This document shows positions 34,801-45,839 of a DNA stretch of 64,000 bases, piece by piece. The position numbers were made by a program, and so were the translations under genes. A model generated the notes under the pieces. That model was given only the letters and a program-made list of their open reading frames with translations. It did no database searches and had not been told where the DNA came from. Each line of letters starts with the position of its first letter. Within the stretch, counting starts at the first letter, position 1. Source of the DNA: Phytoseiulus persimilis (lineage: Eukaryota; Arthropoda; Arachnida; Mesostigmata; Phytoseiidae); contig CM075102.1 in the NCBI GenBank assembly GCA_037576195.1, positions 50,216,745 to 50,280,744 of the forward strand, in the 5' to 3' direction.

Positions 34801-37800
34801 TCCTAGCGGTTCTCCATCAGCCAAGCTGGTTTCGGTTATGATGCGTAAGGCGCTGCGTCGAATATTTTGTAAAACTATCTCCCATTGTGAGAGCTTATAC
34901 TTCGAGCTGGGAGGATTCTGACGTCGCAACGTACTGGAGAGGAGCTTAGGGACTGCTTCGGTCTTGCGAGATTTTCAGAGAGCCTCGTCTGTATTGGAGT
35001 TTCTCATTTGTTGACTTGGTAACACAAATCCAGATGAACATGAGCTCGGCACGATGACGCACTGCAGGTGCTCCCGGAAACTGGCGCATCGGGGGACGGA
35101 CCGGGCAAATCCGAACCGATGGTCTGAAGACGGGGGGCAGTCAATATGTGCAAATCATCTACATCTGCATCACGCCGCGTGTCAATCACCAGCCCATATC
35201 GTTTTGATCATAATTTGCCCCTCGTTCACAGGTTTTCGCTGCTGCCTGGTGGACTAGCCATTCGAATGACCTATGGTTCTCCTTTGAGGGACGATCCACA
35301 ATGCTTGTTCCATTGCGAACACACGAGCTTTCAGCTCTCCAATTTATTCTCAAATGATACTCAAATTGCGGCAGGCTTCAGACACCACGCTGGGCACCAG
35401 GGCTCATCGCCTATGAGGTGGAGGCTCCACCCGGAACTTGCCTGCAGATGAAGGGAACCTCCTCAGGAACCATACCCGAAGCAGGAGTTCGTATTCTAGC
35501 GTCAAATGGAAACTTCTCGCTTGAGACAATCGGTCGAAATCCTCTTAGCTCTCGCTTAGGCAAACGACATAATAGATCACCCGTGAATACTTCTCTGATG
35601 ATGAATTTCCCGTATCAGGAGCGCGCGAACAACAAGCTTCGCAGTTAACGAGCTGGACAGGGAGCAAACTTGGTCGACAATGAACTCATAAAAAAACGAA
35701 CTCCGCAGAGAACGAATCCCTTTGAATACCTCCCTAAGAAGAACCAGGGATACGAAGGATGATTGAGCGGTCCACCATCGAGAAGCTCTCCGTTCGCGCA
35801 ATTCGTTTCCTTGGGAGGTTCTCACAGAAAATATTAAAGGAAATTGATACGTGATGTACGGATTTCGGTCATCCGGTCAATAGAATTTCGGTCAATGAAA
35901 TCCGTGATCAACTCTGGACGCCCTTCAGGTTCTTCAAAGGTAGGCGATGGAGGTTTCCCCTCACTGTTCCGGCACAAAACTTCACTCCCAATAGCTCTTC
36001 CACTACGTTTTCGGAACTCAACGAGCCCTCATGCTGATTCTCACTGCCGATCGAAAGGGTAAGAAGAGGCAAGGGCCAAAGGAGGAGCCTAAAGGAGGCC
36101 GTACTACATAAGACCATGAGTCCAATGTCCTGCAATAGTTGGGTCCACGGCCACAAGCATCGCTGTCAGCTGCACTCACGAACTCCTGTACAACTTCCTA
36201 GAAGTTCAACTGCACCATCAAGCCTGGTGAGTATTGCTCCCTGTATTCCCTCCGTCGTAGCTGTTCGCATCCCTCAGTCGGTCTTGGTTTAGCGGGCTGA
36301 CGACCTTCACTTCAAGAGGATGTCCCACTGTCTATTTCCGTTCTCTCAGAATGGCTTGGAGTCGATGGCCCGCGGAACTCAACCTTGTCAAGCTACTTCT
36401 CTACCCGTGAACCATGGCCGTGAAGGGGAGGACTCAATCTCCCGAGACTTTTCGAAAGCGATTCCCAAGCTAGCCCCGCATGTGTGATCCCCGAAATCGC
36501 GGCCGTGGCACATGAGATTGACATCAAGCGCCGAATTGATGTATGCTCTCAGAGTTGATGCCTATCATGCACTGGGATGTTCCGAATATGATTCCAGAAC
36601 TGATTGAACCAAGCTGACAACTCGTATTCGGGGCATACAGTTCAGTTGGAAACCTTAGAAAGCAAGTTCAGGGTCCTTGATGTTGTCTGAATTTCCGGAA
36701 CATTGTGTTGTGGGGAGAGCAGCTTGCAACAATCACATGCATCAAGTTTTCACTTCTTGCATAGAGCGGGAACTCACTCAGGCCATGGCGACTGGAGACG
36801 ATGGTCCGTGAAATGAGATCCCAAGCTGGCGAGCCTCCTTATAAAGCGACGTTGCTTGAATGTGTGATGTTGAGCATACGAAACTAAGCTAACCGACTGC
36901 TACCCATAGCTGCAGCGTGCAGCTCAACCCCACGACCATCTTGAGCGACACCGCATGAAATATTGTTCGCTCCTTGCAGCCGAAAATCTCATATGACTCT
37001 CTGACCTTCTTCGAGTTCTAGGGATACATTCTCGGCACACGTTTCATACGTTCTCTGTTATTCACCTCTCGGGACTAAAGGCTCATTCTCGATCTTATGT
37101 CTCCGAATCCGATCGGGTCGAAGTTACGAGATAGTGTCGCCGCGGAACTCCAGTTACTTTCGTCCAGACATGACCATGGGCATCTCTCGAACTTGAATCT
37201 TATTCGCTACACTCCACAGTTAACTGATCGACTTTTGGGCCGGAGTGCTCGTCTTCAGAGTGTCGAAGCGGCTTCCATGCCAATAACAATCGAAGTTTCA
37301 GTCGGCAGTAAGCCACGACGAAACTCAGAGCTCGGGGCGGGTGCGAGGTGGAAAACTTTTGGATTCAACCTGCTTGCAACATGAGTTTGGTTTTGTTCAA
37401 TCGCATTATGCAAATTCTGAAATTTGGATACACTCTCGAGCTCATTCTACGGGCGGCCGTCAGCTTTGTTTGAGGCTGATATTGGAGTTCGGTGGCGTAG
37501 GTTTCCGAGTCCAGCTCCACAAGCATCGGTCGACTGAGCTAGGTTAACCAGCGAGGGAGTCGTCGTGGGTGAGCTTTTTCACAGCTAGAGGCCTTTCCAA
37601 AGAAACTACTTCCCGTTCTCCAAAGAGAGGATAGGGCTCCAGCTGACTGTTGATTGGATTTTGGCAACGAATCCTATCATGGAGTGTCAACTTTTGAGGG
37701 AAAAAATCATCATTCTGCTCTGGTGTTTATTCATTCAGCTATACTACTCGAAGAAAGATTCGCTCCGCTGAAAATGTTGGGGAGGCTCCATGAGCATATC

Positions 37801-38030
37801 TCAACTGTTGGAGTTCTGCTACTCCCTCGAAGATGCGGCAGTGGCGAAAGACTGAATTATTCACCGATGAGTCATCCAGCTTGAGCCATGCTGAACGTGC
37901 CCTGCTCCGAATTCTGGAAAGTTTCCGCATTTCCGAATTTCCCGGGAACATCCTGGATCGGAGCGTCAAGGACCGTTGTTGCAAAGAAAGTGACGTCGTC
38001 TGCAATGTGCGAGAATTCTCCCGAGGCTCA
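31801..38030. other. Gene-poor stretch, nothing recognised
   Basis: I scanned both strands for family motifs, signal peptides, splice-linked exons, tandem arrays and RNA genes and can support none. Open frames are short and inconsistent. Diverged mobile elements may be present below my ability to see them. Confidence 0.3.
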
Positions 38031-38039
38031 CTAGGGAAC

Positions 38040-39060
38040 TTTTAGACATGACCCGCACCAGTCGGGCCGAAACCCTGCACATATTTCGGCCCAGCGAAAC
38101 TTGAAGGGAACAATCTTCATTCGGACGTTCTGCCTGTGGAGGAAGTGAAGGACTCGCGGAGATTTCGTTTCCACCATTGATCCCATGGGCAGAATCTGTC
38201 GGATTTGGGCAATTATCACTCATGATTTGGGAGACCGGCATGAGTCAAGTAGAGAAAGTCATCAACCTTGGAGAGTAGGCAATGGGAGCAGACCGAGGAA
38301 AGCTCTGGAACAAAGAGATCGGTGATGGCTTTGTTAAAAAAGGGAGAATGGAATGCTTCAATACCAAGATTATGGGACACATCACTCCAATGGACTCCAA
38401 ATGATTGCGCACATCCGATTCAAACGCACTCCAAATTATTGCGCACATCCGACTTCGATGGAGCAGATACACCACGCAGGAATGTTTGACACATGGGATT
38501 TCTTCAGCAAACGCATTCCATGTATTGTCAGTCCTTGTTCATCGTAGATAGCAATTGGGGAAGGCTGTGGAAGGGAATGTTGGATACCTCGAAGGCGGGT
38601 AGTCGCCAGGCACGTAGCCGGAAAGGTGGCCGGAATTCGCAGCCGTTTCGCGACGTTGTCCACTTATGGAAAAATTCGAGATTTCGAAGTTGAAGTATGC
38701 CTTCGAACTGCGTTGGGAACACTTTCACATGAATGGATGATGCTGAAGCGTTTCCACACATCGGAACACAGCTATCTCGGTCACGGGGGATGCTGGAGGC
38801 TTGCATCTGCTTAAACCGGACTCCGCGTACTTCCCGAGTAACTGCGAAAATCATGCCGGTTTTCCGAACCATGAGTGACCATTGCCCGAAGCCAATGCAT
38901 TCTCCCCTTGAAATCAATGCCAAACACGAAATCTTCGAGAGACCACTGCTCCCCCCAAAGAGGCGGGACGCCTGAATAATAAGTGGCTCTTCTCCAGTCT
39001 CGGTGGGCTCGAAATATGAGCTGGGTATCAGCCTGGTCGGTGTGGAGCATGTCTGATTGC
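38040..39060. repeat. Inverted pair of ~200-bp homologous arms
   Basis: The minus strand of 38040-38242 aligns with the plus strand of 38848-39055. Both begin catgccggt-t-cc-aa-catgagtga and go on through attgccc-aa-cc, aaacgaaatct-cg-gag, a (cc)gaaatatg block and a (c)atgtct end. Identity looks like 65-70% with few gaps. The arms face each other across about 600 bp. It may be a fold-back element, or two opposed copies of one dispersed repeat. Confidence 0.6.
38392..38460 (+). repeat. 34-bp direct repeat, two units
   Basis: Two consecutive copies of a unit reading actccaaatgattgcgcaca then tccgattcaaacgc, with the second copy diverged at its 3' end. It sits in the spacer between the inverted arms. 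Confidence 0.7.
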
Positions 39061-39532
39061 TTCCTTGACAGCCATGACGGAGTCCGCGCATCTGGGAAAT
39101 GCGGAACCCACTGGAGGGGTATCCTGGTGGAAGACGTCCCGAACGCAACCCACTCGCTAAGTTCCTTTGTTGATCTTTGGATCCTGATTTCGGCCAACTG
39201 AGCCATTCCACTCGAATTCCGAGTTTGTAATTTAGGTGGTCTCTGACCGGTTTATTACGTGAAGCCCCTCGAGGCACGTTTCGGAGCAAACAACGGATCT
39301 TGAAACTTAATATCGCTTCGAAGTTTCACGACAATGCCCAGATCACATTCATGTTGTTTGGCTTCCCGATTCGGAATCCCCACGAGGAACTGTATCCGAG
39401 AGCGGTTTTAGACAAAACTTGATTTGAAAACTACGCCGTTCACCGCCCTCTTCTCGCCCGGTTGCTGTCGGAGTCGCTCAGGTATCGAAAGTGATATAAG
39501 GCTCAAGATTCACCGGAATTCGGTTTCAGACA
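39061..39532. other. Upstream of the prepropeptide gene
   Basis: No gene or repeat is recognised. A promoter is expected but not identified. Confidence 0.3.
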
Positions 39533-39842
39533 ATGAAATCTATCGCTATGATCCTCGTGTTCGTCGTCATGATGGGCGCGCTCGCTTCGGCCTACCCAGG
39601 TGAGTTCTGCCCGTTTGGTTAGGGCGTTCAGAGTGCTCGTCGCGTTTCCGTGATAACTAGCAATCCAATTGATCCACTCAGGTCGCTGGGGTCAGGCATT
39701 GGCCTTGGCCAAACGCACCGGGGAAGAAGTGCTGCCTTATATGGGACCCTCATCGGACGAAGAGTATCGTGCGATGGAGAGACGTCTTGCGTTCATCCCT
39801 GATACCTCTTCCTATTACAATCCCTACAGCAGGTATGATTAG
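39533..39842 (+). CDS. Small secreted prepropeptide, family unknown
   Basis: Two exons, 39533-39599 and 39682-39842, joined in phase 1 (CCA G|GT), give 75 aa. Residues 1-20 form a textbook signal peptide (MKSIAMILVFVVMMGALASA). The mature part has no cysteines and two dibasic sites, ALAKR and MERR. These would release an N-terminal linker, a middle TGEEVLPYMGPSSDEEY-type peptide and a C-terminal peptide LAFIPDTSSYYNPYSRYD. The pattern (short, secreted, dibasic cleavage, Tyr-rich end, no amidation Gly) suggests a neuropeptide or other secreted peptide precursor. I do not recognise a named family. A possible donor at the 3' end (CAG|GTATGA) means the C-terminus could differ. Confidence 0.7.
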
Positions 39843-41222
39843 TGTAAGTAAGACTTCGCCATGAACTCACCGACTGACTAGTATTTGAGGATACCTTTTG
39901 TTCACTCCGATTGCTTTTTCTGTCGCCTCTAATCGAGGCTTCGACGCGGTCAGACGCTTTGTCGTTGCTTCCCATGTCCGAATCAGCTTTCCTAAATTGC
40001 AAGGGTCTTTGTTTGTTGGAATAGATCTCTCAAGAGGAAAGAGCCTTCCGGACCCCCCACGAATGCCCCCCGGCGCAACTTTAATACTCAGGGCTGGAGA
40101 CGTTGAGACAACGATCTGGGTAGACCCGACCACCTTTTCAACGAATATGTTTTCCATTGAAGATCTCAACCGAGCTTCTCGCAACAGAAGGGCAACAGAG
40201 AAAGAACATAGAGGCAGATTGTTTGACACATACACAAGCAGACAAACGAACAAATAAACCAGCGAGCAAACGAATGACCCGATTAGTGACTATGCGGAAG
40301 CAGGAGACTCCCGCAAATGAATAACAGAAACTCATTCGCTATTGTCGGCAATATTCAAGGAAGAGAACAAACTCCGAATGCCGTTCATTCCCCCGTCAAC
40401 TTCCAGGCTGTATTCCAATCACACATATCAGGAACATCGCGTTCTTTAATCACTGAATTCTCCGGAATCTTCAACTCTACAGACTGTTATTGTAAGAATA
40501 ACTGTTAGATCATCCATATCAAATGAGCTCGGATCTCAACGGATAGCTAAGCTGGAGTGCTGTATGCAGAGGTCCCGAGAGACATTGGGAAATAATTTCG
40601 ATCAGAACGATCTGTGTTTTCTCTGACTGCGCGTCTCCACATGAGCTGAAGTTGCCGTGCTCTCATCGATGATGTACCCCCAACTTCTAAACTGGATGTG
40701 GTACCACAGTACCACTGACCCTCCAACGAAGCGTGAGATGCTGAAAAAGACGTCGGAGTCGTCCCTCACGGAGTCCCACCTGATATCATTATTGATGGAG
40801 AGACTAACATCTAGAGAAGTCGCATGATACCAATAAATATAGAATCTTCAGCAGTCTTGGTCTCTCCAGGATTTCCTCATTGAAGCCACTCTCTCCTTCT
40901 CACACCACCGGGCAGAGTGTTTCGGCTCACGCTAGAAACTCATGCTCTGCTCTGATCAAGTCGAGTCGAGAAGAGAAAATTCTCTGTTCGAATGAGCTGC
41001 TACGTTTCTGGTCTCCGTAGCGAGAAGCTGACCTGTGATATCCGACCCAATATTCGGAGTCCCAAGAGAGACAACGAGCCCTTTGGCGGGCCTTTGCGAC
41101 ACTTGTCCGCCTATGTTCAAGCGGGAAGGGGGGGGGGGAATCGGTGTACCTATTTGAACGAAGTGGTCAGTTCTCAAATTTTTATGTCAATATTTGTGAT
41201 CACAAATCATGCCCCGGCCAAT
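39843..41222. other. Intergenic
   Basis: No gene called. A short run near 40224-40256 (acaagcagacaaacgaacaa) echoes the acatacaaacagac landmark of the 11-12 kb repeats. A poly-G run of 10 lies near 41129-41140. Confidence 0.3.
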
Positions 41223-41810
41223 TTAAAACCCGGTGAAGAGCTGTTTCGAGACATAATTCACAACTTTCTTTATGTCCTCGCTCTCACAACGCCCAGGACA
41301 GAGCTCTTTCTCTCTGAGTTTTCGGCCCTCCTCCGTCGCTCTGGTGTACCAAGCTTCCCTGTCGGAGCCATAGAACTGGAGCATCAGGGCTACATTCATT
41401 CCGAAACTCCCGAACGCTTTCCGATCCGCTCCCAACTGGCACAGAAACTTCTCAAAACATTGGTCGTCGTCGATCTGGTGGATGAACTTTAATATCTCTG
41501 GGTTTAGCCTCGGGAACGCGAAGGGACCTGCTGAATTTACGGCTCTCCGAGCTCGTTCCGGTTTTTCGGTCGTCGGCTTTCGGTCGTTTCCACCATCACC
41601 ATCGTCGTCGTCATCATCATTTCCCGAGGGAGGAAACTTCAGGAGGGAATTTCGAAACAACTTCGCACTACTCCCCAGCAGTCGCATTCCGGAGTATACT
41701 TTCAAACCGATGACTCCGACCTCAGTCAGCGGGATGATACCGATAGTGGATTCACAAACTGGTGGGAACACGAGAACGATCATCGAAGCGAGCGCGATTG
41801 TTCGACGCAT
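41223..41810 (-). CDS. Secreted protein of unknown family with a furin-like site
   Basis: Single-exon frame, 195 aa from the ATG at 41810; an upstream in-frame extension exists, but the signal peptide starts at this Met. Residues 1-20 (MRRTIALASMIVLVFPPVCE) are a signal peptide. A hydrophobic LTEVGVIGLKVYSGM segment follows, then an acidic run of about six Asp (NDDDDDDGDG) and a dibasic/furin-type RARR site. The predicted mature part has four cysteines (CFEKFLC and CPGRC), giving two likely disulfides. The CFEKFLCQLG pattern resembles small uncharacterised arthropod secreted proteins, but I cannot name a family. Confidence 0.65.
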   Translation of the reverse strand: MRRTIALASMIVLVFPPVCESTIGIIPLTEVGVIGLKVYSGMRLLGSSAKLFRNSLLKFPPSGNDDDDDDGDGGNDRKPTTEKPERARRAVNSAGPFAFPRLNPEILKFIHQIDDDQCFEKFLCQLGADRKAFGSFGMNVALMLQFYGSDREAWYTRATEEGRKLREKELCPGRCESEDIKKVVNYVSKQLFTGF

Positions 41811-42744
41811 CTGGGAATGGTAATCGGAGTAAATTGGTATCCTCCTCCCGTTCTCTGTATGATTCAAACTTCTAGAAACGAGCGATATCGGAGTATTCCT
41901 CACCTTGGATCCGTACGCGCAAGGAAGAAATCTTGGGAATCGGGTAGTAGCGAGAAAACTGCGAAGCTAGTGGTTTTTCTGTATAGCCAAGTATGGAACG
42001 TCCACGCGTGACGTAGTCTGCTTCTGATAAGGCGCACGTTACATGCATGCGACATTTGCTCGTTACGGGTGCCATTCTTCTTCGCTGCCGTTTCCACGGA
42101 CCCTCCTGCTGTCTTTGCACAGCCGAATTTCTCGGGATCTTCCCTCCGAGTTTCACAGGCACGAGATTCGATTCCATCGAGCTCCCCCTCGATGCGAACT
42201 GCACTGACGCATCTGTACGAAGCCCACAGTACCATATCGATTCCCCATGGGGACTGCTAAGGGCCCGGTTCGTCCTAATGACTTGCGCGCAACCCCAACG
42301 AGATCATACTTTCCGAATCCTGGCTGAGCTTTGCACGTCCCGCGAATAATCAGGGACCTGTTAGGAACAGACGGGATCCGCAGTCCCATGTTCCCCGAGG
42401 TCCACTGGCTCCTCACGGTCTCGTTCCAGTCAATTGTCTGTCACATAGGTTTCCTCGGTTCATACATATGAGCCGAGGACTGTCGAAATATGTGCAGGCG
42501 AGCGAGAAGACAGGCCGACAAACAGTCAGACCAGCGCCCCGGCTCCTCTTGATGGTGTCGCACTGTGCTCTCCAGTGGGCTGGGCACATGGTTCGAACTC
42601 TCTCCTATGATCCTTCCCCTAAAGAAAGTTTTCGTGATTTAGCGGCATTCGTCGATCTCTCTGGATAGATCCTGACATGTTCACAAACGACTACTGTAGG
42701 AAAAGTTCAACGTTCCCCTGTGCTGATTCAGTTTTGTCAATGTG

Positions 42745-43687
42745 ATGGCACTCGGTTTCTGGAAACAACGAGCGCTCTCGTCGGATGTCTTCTCTGAAAA
42801 TGCGACTGACAGCTTCAAATCAGCGAAGGAGAGTTCGCCGCGCGATGGGGACGAAAGACCTTCGTCCGGTGATTCTGGAATCTCCGAATGTCCGCTCATA
42901 AGGAAATCGGTTCAAATGAAATCTGAAGACGATTCGCAGCCAATCATAAAGATGGAACCGGGAGAGGCTGTCAATAGGACTAGTGATGGCAGCGCTCACG
43001 CGGATATACTGACGGTGTTTTCATGTGCGAGGAGTCAGAACAAAGAGAATACTGAGCCTGCGCAATTGCGGGCGGCTGCGCAGAAGAGAAGTTCTGCGAG
43101 AAATGCCGCAAGTAAAGTATCCGCACGGAACCAAGAGTCGAGGAGGAAGGCCATAAAACGTGAGTCACAACTCATGCACGGAGACGTATATTCCTCTCAT
43201 CCATCTGGTCGGGGGGCCGCGATTCATTGGTGTGATTCTCATTCTAGAAGAAGAAGTCACGTCAGATTTTGAAATACTGACCAACTCAAACGGAGGAGAT
43301 TCCCTGAGAACGAGGCGCATCGAAGCGAATGCCCGTGAACGTTCCCGAGTCCACACCATCGGAGCAGCGTTCGAGGCCTTGAGGCAGACTGTACCATCCA
43401 ATTGTGATCAACAAAAATTGTCCAAGCTGGCGATTCTACGAATAGCAACCGCGTACATAAGGTGAGCATCCTCCAGCCCCAGTGGGGAATGGCTCAACCA
43501 TTTTAGAGTTCTCTTTCTCCTCAAAGCCGGAAACGGAGAGTTTTGATCTTTTTCTCTGTCGCTGTTTAGGGCTCTAACGTCGCTCCTAGAAAACAACTCG
43601 GCCGAGTTTGCCATCGGAGTAGAACAATGCACCCAAGCGCTCTTGCTGGATGGAGTTCGAAGCAAGTATCCGAAAACAATTCCGTAG
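42745..43687 (+). CDS. net: Net/ATOH8-family bHLH transcription factor
   Basis: Exons 42745-43159, 43248-43461 and 43570-43687 (phases 1 and 2) give 248 aa. The bHLH domain occupies about residues 160-212: basic region RRIEANARERSRVHT, helix 1 IGAAFEALRQTVP, loop SNCDQQ, helix 2 KLSKLAILRIATAYIRAL. The ANARERSRVHT basic region and the QKLSKLAILRIA helix are characteristic of ATOH8/Net rather than atonal or twist types. The N-terminus is Ser/Glu-rich and holds a VQMKSEDD segment. Nuclear E-box-binding regulator by family; Drosophila Net patterns wing veins. An intron splits the end of helix 2. Confidence 0.9.
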
Positions 43688-43805
43688 GGCTCGCGGGAGT
43701 GGTCTCGATGGCTGACTGAATGTGATAAGTAGAAATGTACAGGAACACGTTGAATCACAAGAAGCATTTAATCAATGTTGTGATACCTATAGTATTTGAT
43801 GGAAG

Positions 43806-43811
43806 AATAAA
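43806..43811 (+). other. Polyadenylation signal of the Net/ATOH8 gene
   Basis: AATAAA lies 119 bp after the stop at 43685-43687. It comes just before the predicted end (43819) of the convergent minus-strand candidate gene. Confidence 0.65.
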
Positions 43812-43818
43812 TGGTTGT

Positions 43819-44431
43819 TTATACTGAGTTACTCCACACTTGTTCTCGAACAGCCGCGAGATCTGCGACCGAGACGCTCAAGTCGGAGGGATAAGCGTGT
43901 CGCGGGGTCCGGTCGCAATCTTTCCGCCAGACGTCTACGAAACACCTGTTGAAGACGACACCAGATGGTTGAGACGCGTGGCTCTTACGAAGCCTCACAT
44001 CCTGCTTTCTAGGAGCTCAGACCACTTCTTTTTAAGGAACGAATCACGAGACTTGTGAGAGCGACTCTGGTCCACAGTCAAGATTCACTTCAAGGAGGTT
44101 CACTCCAACATGTTGCCCTCGTTAGAACTCGTGGCATGCCGAGTGGGTCGACCCACAGGTCACAAAAGCAAGGAAAAAACGGAAATTACCCACCTGTCGT
44201 AACAGGTGGTGGGTCCAACAACCGGAGCACTGTTACGAGTCTTGACATTCCAAGAGGCCTACTAGACATTCCACTGCGATTCGAGCTCAAAATCTGCCCA
44301 TCGAATGAAGCTCTCTCTCTGAGTGGTCTCCAATATGCTGCAATTGCAGACTTTATTCCTGGCCCGGGACGCTCACAAAGAACGAACACCAGAAACGCCA
44401 CGAGGTCCACGACAGCGGCGACCATCGTCAT
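43819..44431 (-). CDS. Candidate secreted peptide, two exons
   Basis: Exon 1, 44431-44190, and exon 2, 43945-43819, join in phase 2 across a GTAATT donor and a ttcaacag acceptor to give 122 aa. The first 19 residues (MTMVAAVVDLVAFLVFVLC) are a signal peptide or anchor. The middle is Arg/Ser-rich and cysteine-free. The second exon begins with a CFVDVWRKDC pair of cysteines eight residues apart, which could form a small disulfide loop. I recognise no family. The model rests on signal peptide, phase and convergent position only, so it may be wrong. Confidence 0.35.
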
Positions 44432-45839
44432 GATCAGAGGGAAGAATGGTTTCAAAAGGAATGTTATACGGAGCTCCGGACGAACTGTCCTTCAATAGGA
44501 GAATACCTCAAGGCTGGTTGTGGAGCACAAGCATCTGTTTCTTCGTTTCTCTTTTCTCCGGCCCAGCTCTCTTGGATTTTCATGGGTTCAGCCCTTGACC
44601 AGTCTGGCTGGCGCCAGCGAAAAGATTCGAACCCCGTCACGAGACACCTGGTTCTTCAACGTGGTACCCCCATCTCAATGAATGGGAAAGAGGGCTTCGC
44701 GTCTCCGCTCGAGAATGAACCGGAGGATGAGAACGGAAACAACGACAGTGAGCTCGGAATCCGTCCGCTGTCAAGTTTCCGAATTGATTCCGATTCCCGA
44801 ATCAGCTCGAACCCGTCCGCAGGATCTGCTCGTGGAAAATGTTTTCGAGAGGCTGACAGATGGCTTCTCGTGTTCGTCGCGCCTCTGGGTTAAAGAACCC
44901 TCGAAAATCCGGTAGCTTCTTTTGAGAGGTGTCAGTGGGCCATTCTGAGAAGCGCTTTCCGACCATTTAGAAACAGAACCTCTGAGTCACGTAATTTCAC
45001 ACCGCGCCCGACATTTTTTCGGGAACAGAGTACAAACTCTCTATGGGTCGAAAGATGCCGCGAACACTAACCGACTCAAGAACAGAGTGATCGATGAGTT
45101 TCGCGGAAAATTTCTCGGAGCGATGGGAACGTCATGCGTCCGACTTTTATCGTTCACCGATAGAGAGAACGGATAAAACAGAAAAATTCTCAATGATGAC
45201 TGACACAAAGCCAAAAAGATTCCTTCGCAGATGTCGAACGCATTATTGACTTGAATTCACGAGTAGATGGAAGGCTACGGGTTTCCCTTATGAACGTGCT
45301 ACCTGAGTGAACGACTCTTGAGACTCGAGAGAGAGTTGGAGTGTTTATTTAGTTCTCAAAAATTCACTTGTCCTGTGGGTGGTTGACCGAATTTTCTCGT
45401 CAACCAGGTCGAGCGATTTCGGTAGATACACAAACGATGAGTTTTGCTTCCGCGATGTATGTACTATTTGTAAGATATATGAATCATTCGCTCCAACTCG
45501 GATTCGATTGGACCGGAGAGCTCCGGTTCTGGCCAAGAAGCGGGGCGAATCGGGATTTCCAGATTTGCGACCCCTACTAGTGACCGGAAGTTACTCGAAA
45601 TCATTCCGCCTACACTGGACTCTGCCATGACCGACTAATGAAGGATAGAAACTATAACATTTTGGTGACTTGGAGTAACATGGTCACTTGCTGCCGATGG
45701 GAAATCTATGAGAGCCGACGACCCGTCGATAGTGAATCGTCTCTGTCGACGGAGAACCCCAACACAGTCGATGATCACAGCTTCGCTACCTGTCTACTGT
45801 GATTTCGATGAGTTGAACGACAGTCTTGTGAGGAAGCCA
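44432..45839. other. Intergenic
   Basis: Open frames at 44582-44915 (+) and 45345-45536 (-) lack motifs or splice partners. No RNA gene or repeat is seen. Confidence 0.3.

Noticed and set aside
37960-38010. Minus-strand ADDVTFFA resembling an RT catalytic box
   Set aside because: No other RT motif lies at the expected spacing in any frame; chance is likely.
38811-39206. Minus-strand stretch with an IPLQWVPHFPD motif resembling a non-LTR RNase H
   Set aside because: Only the LQWVP part fits; the following GNE.AD residues are absent and flanking pol motifs are missing.
38528-39289. 253-codon minus-strand open frame
   Set aside because: No family similarity, and it overlaps the inverted repeat arm; codon and residue composition look random.
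44620-44690. Possible minus-strand tRNA around GGTTCGAATC
   Set aside because: No A-box or matching acceptor stem at the required distance.
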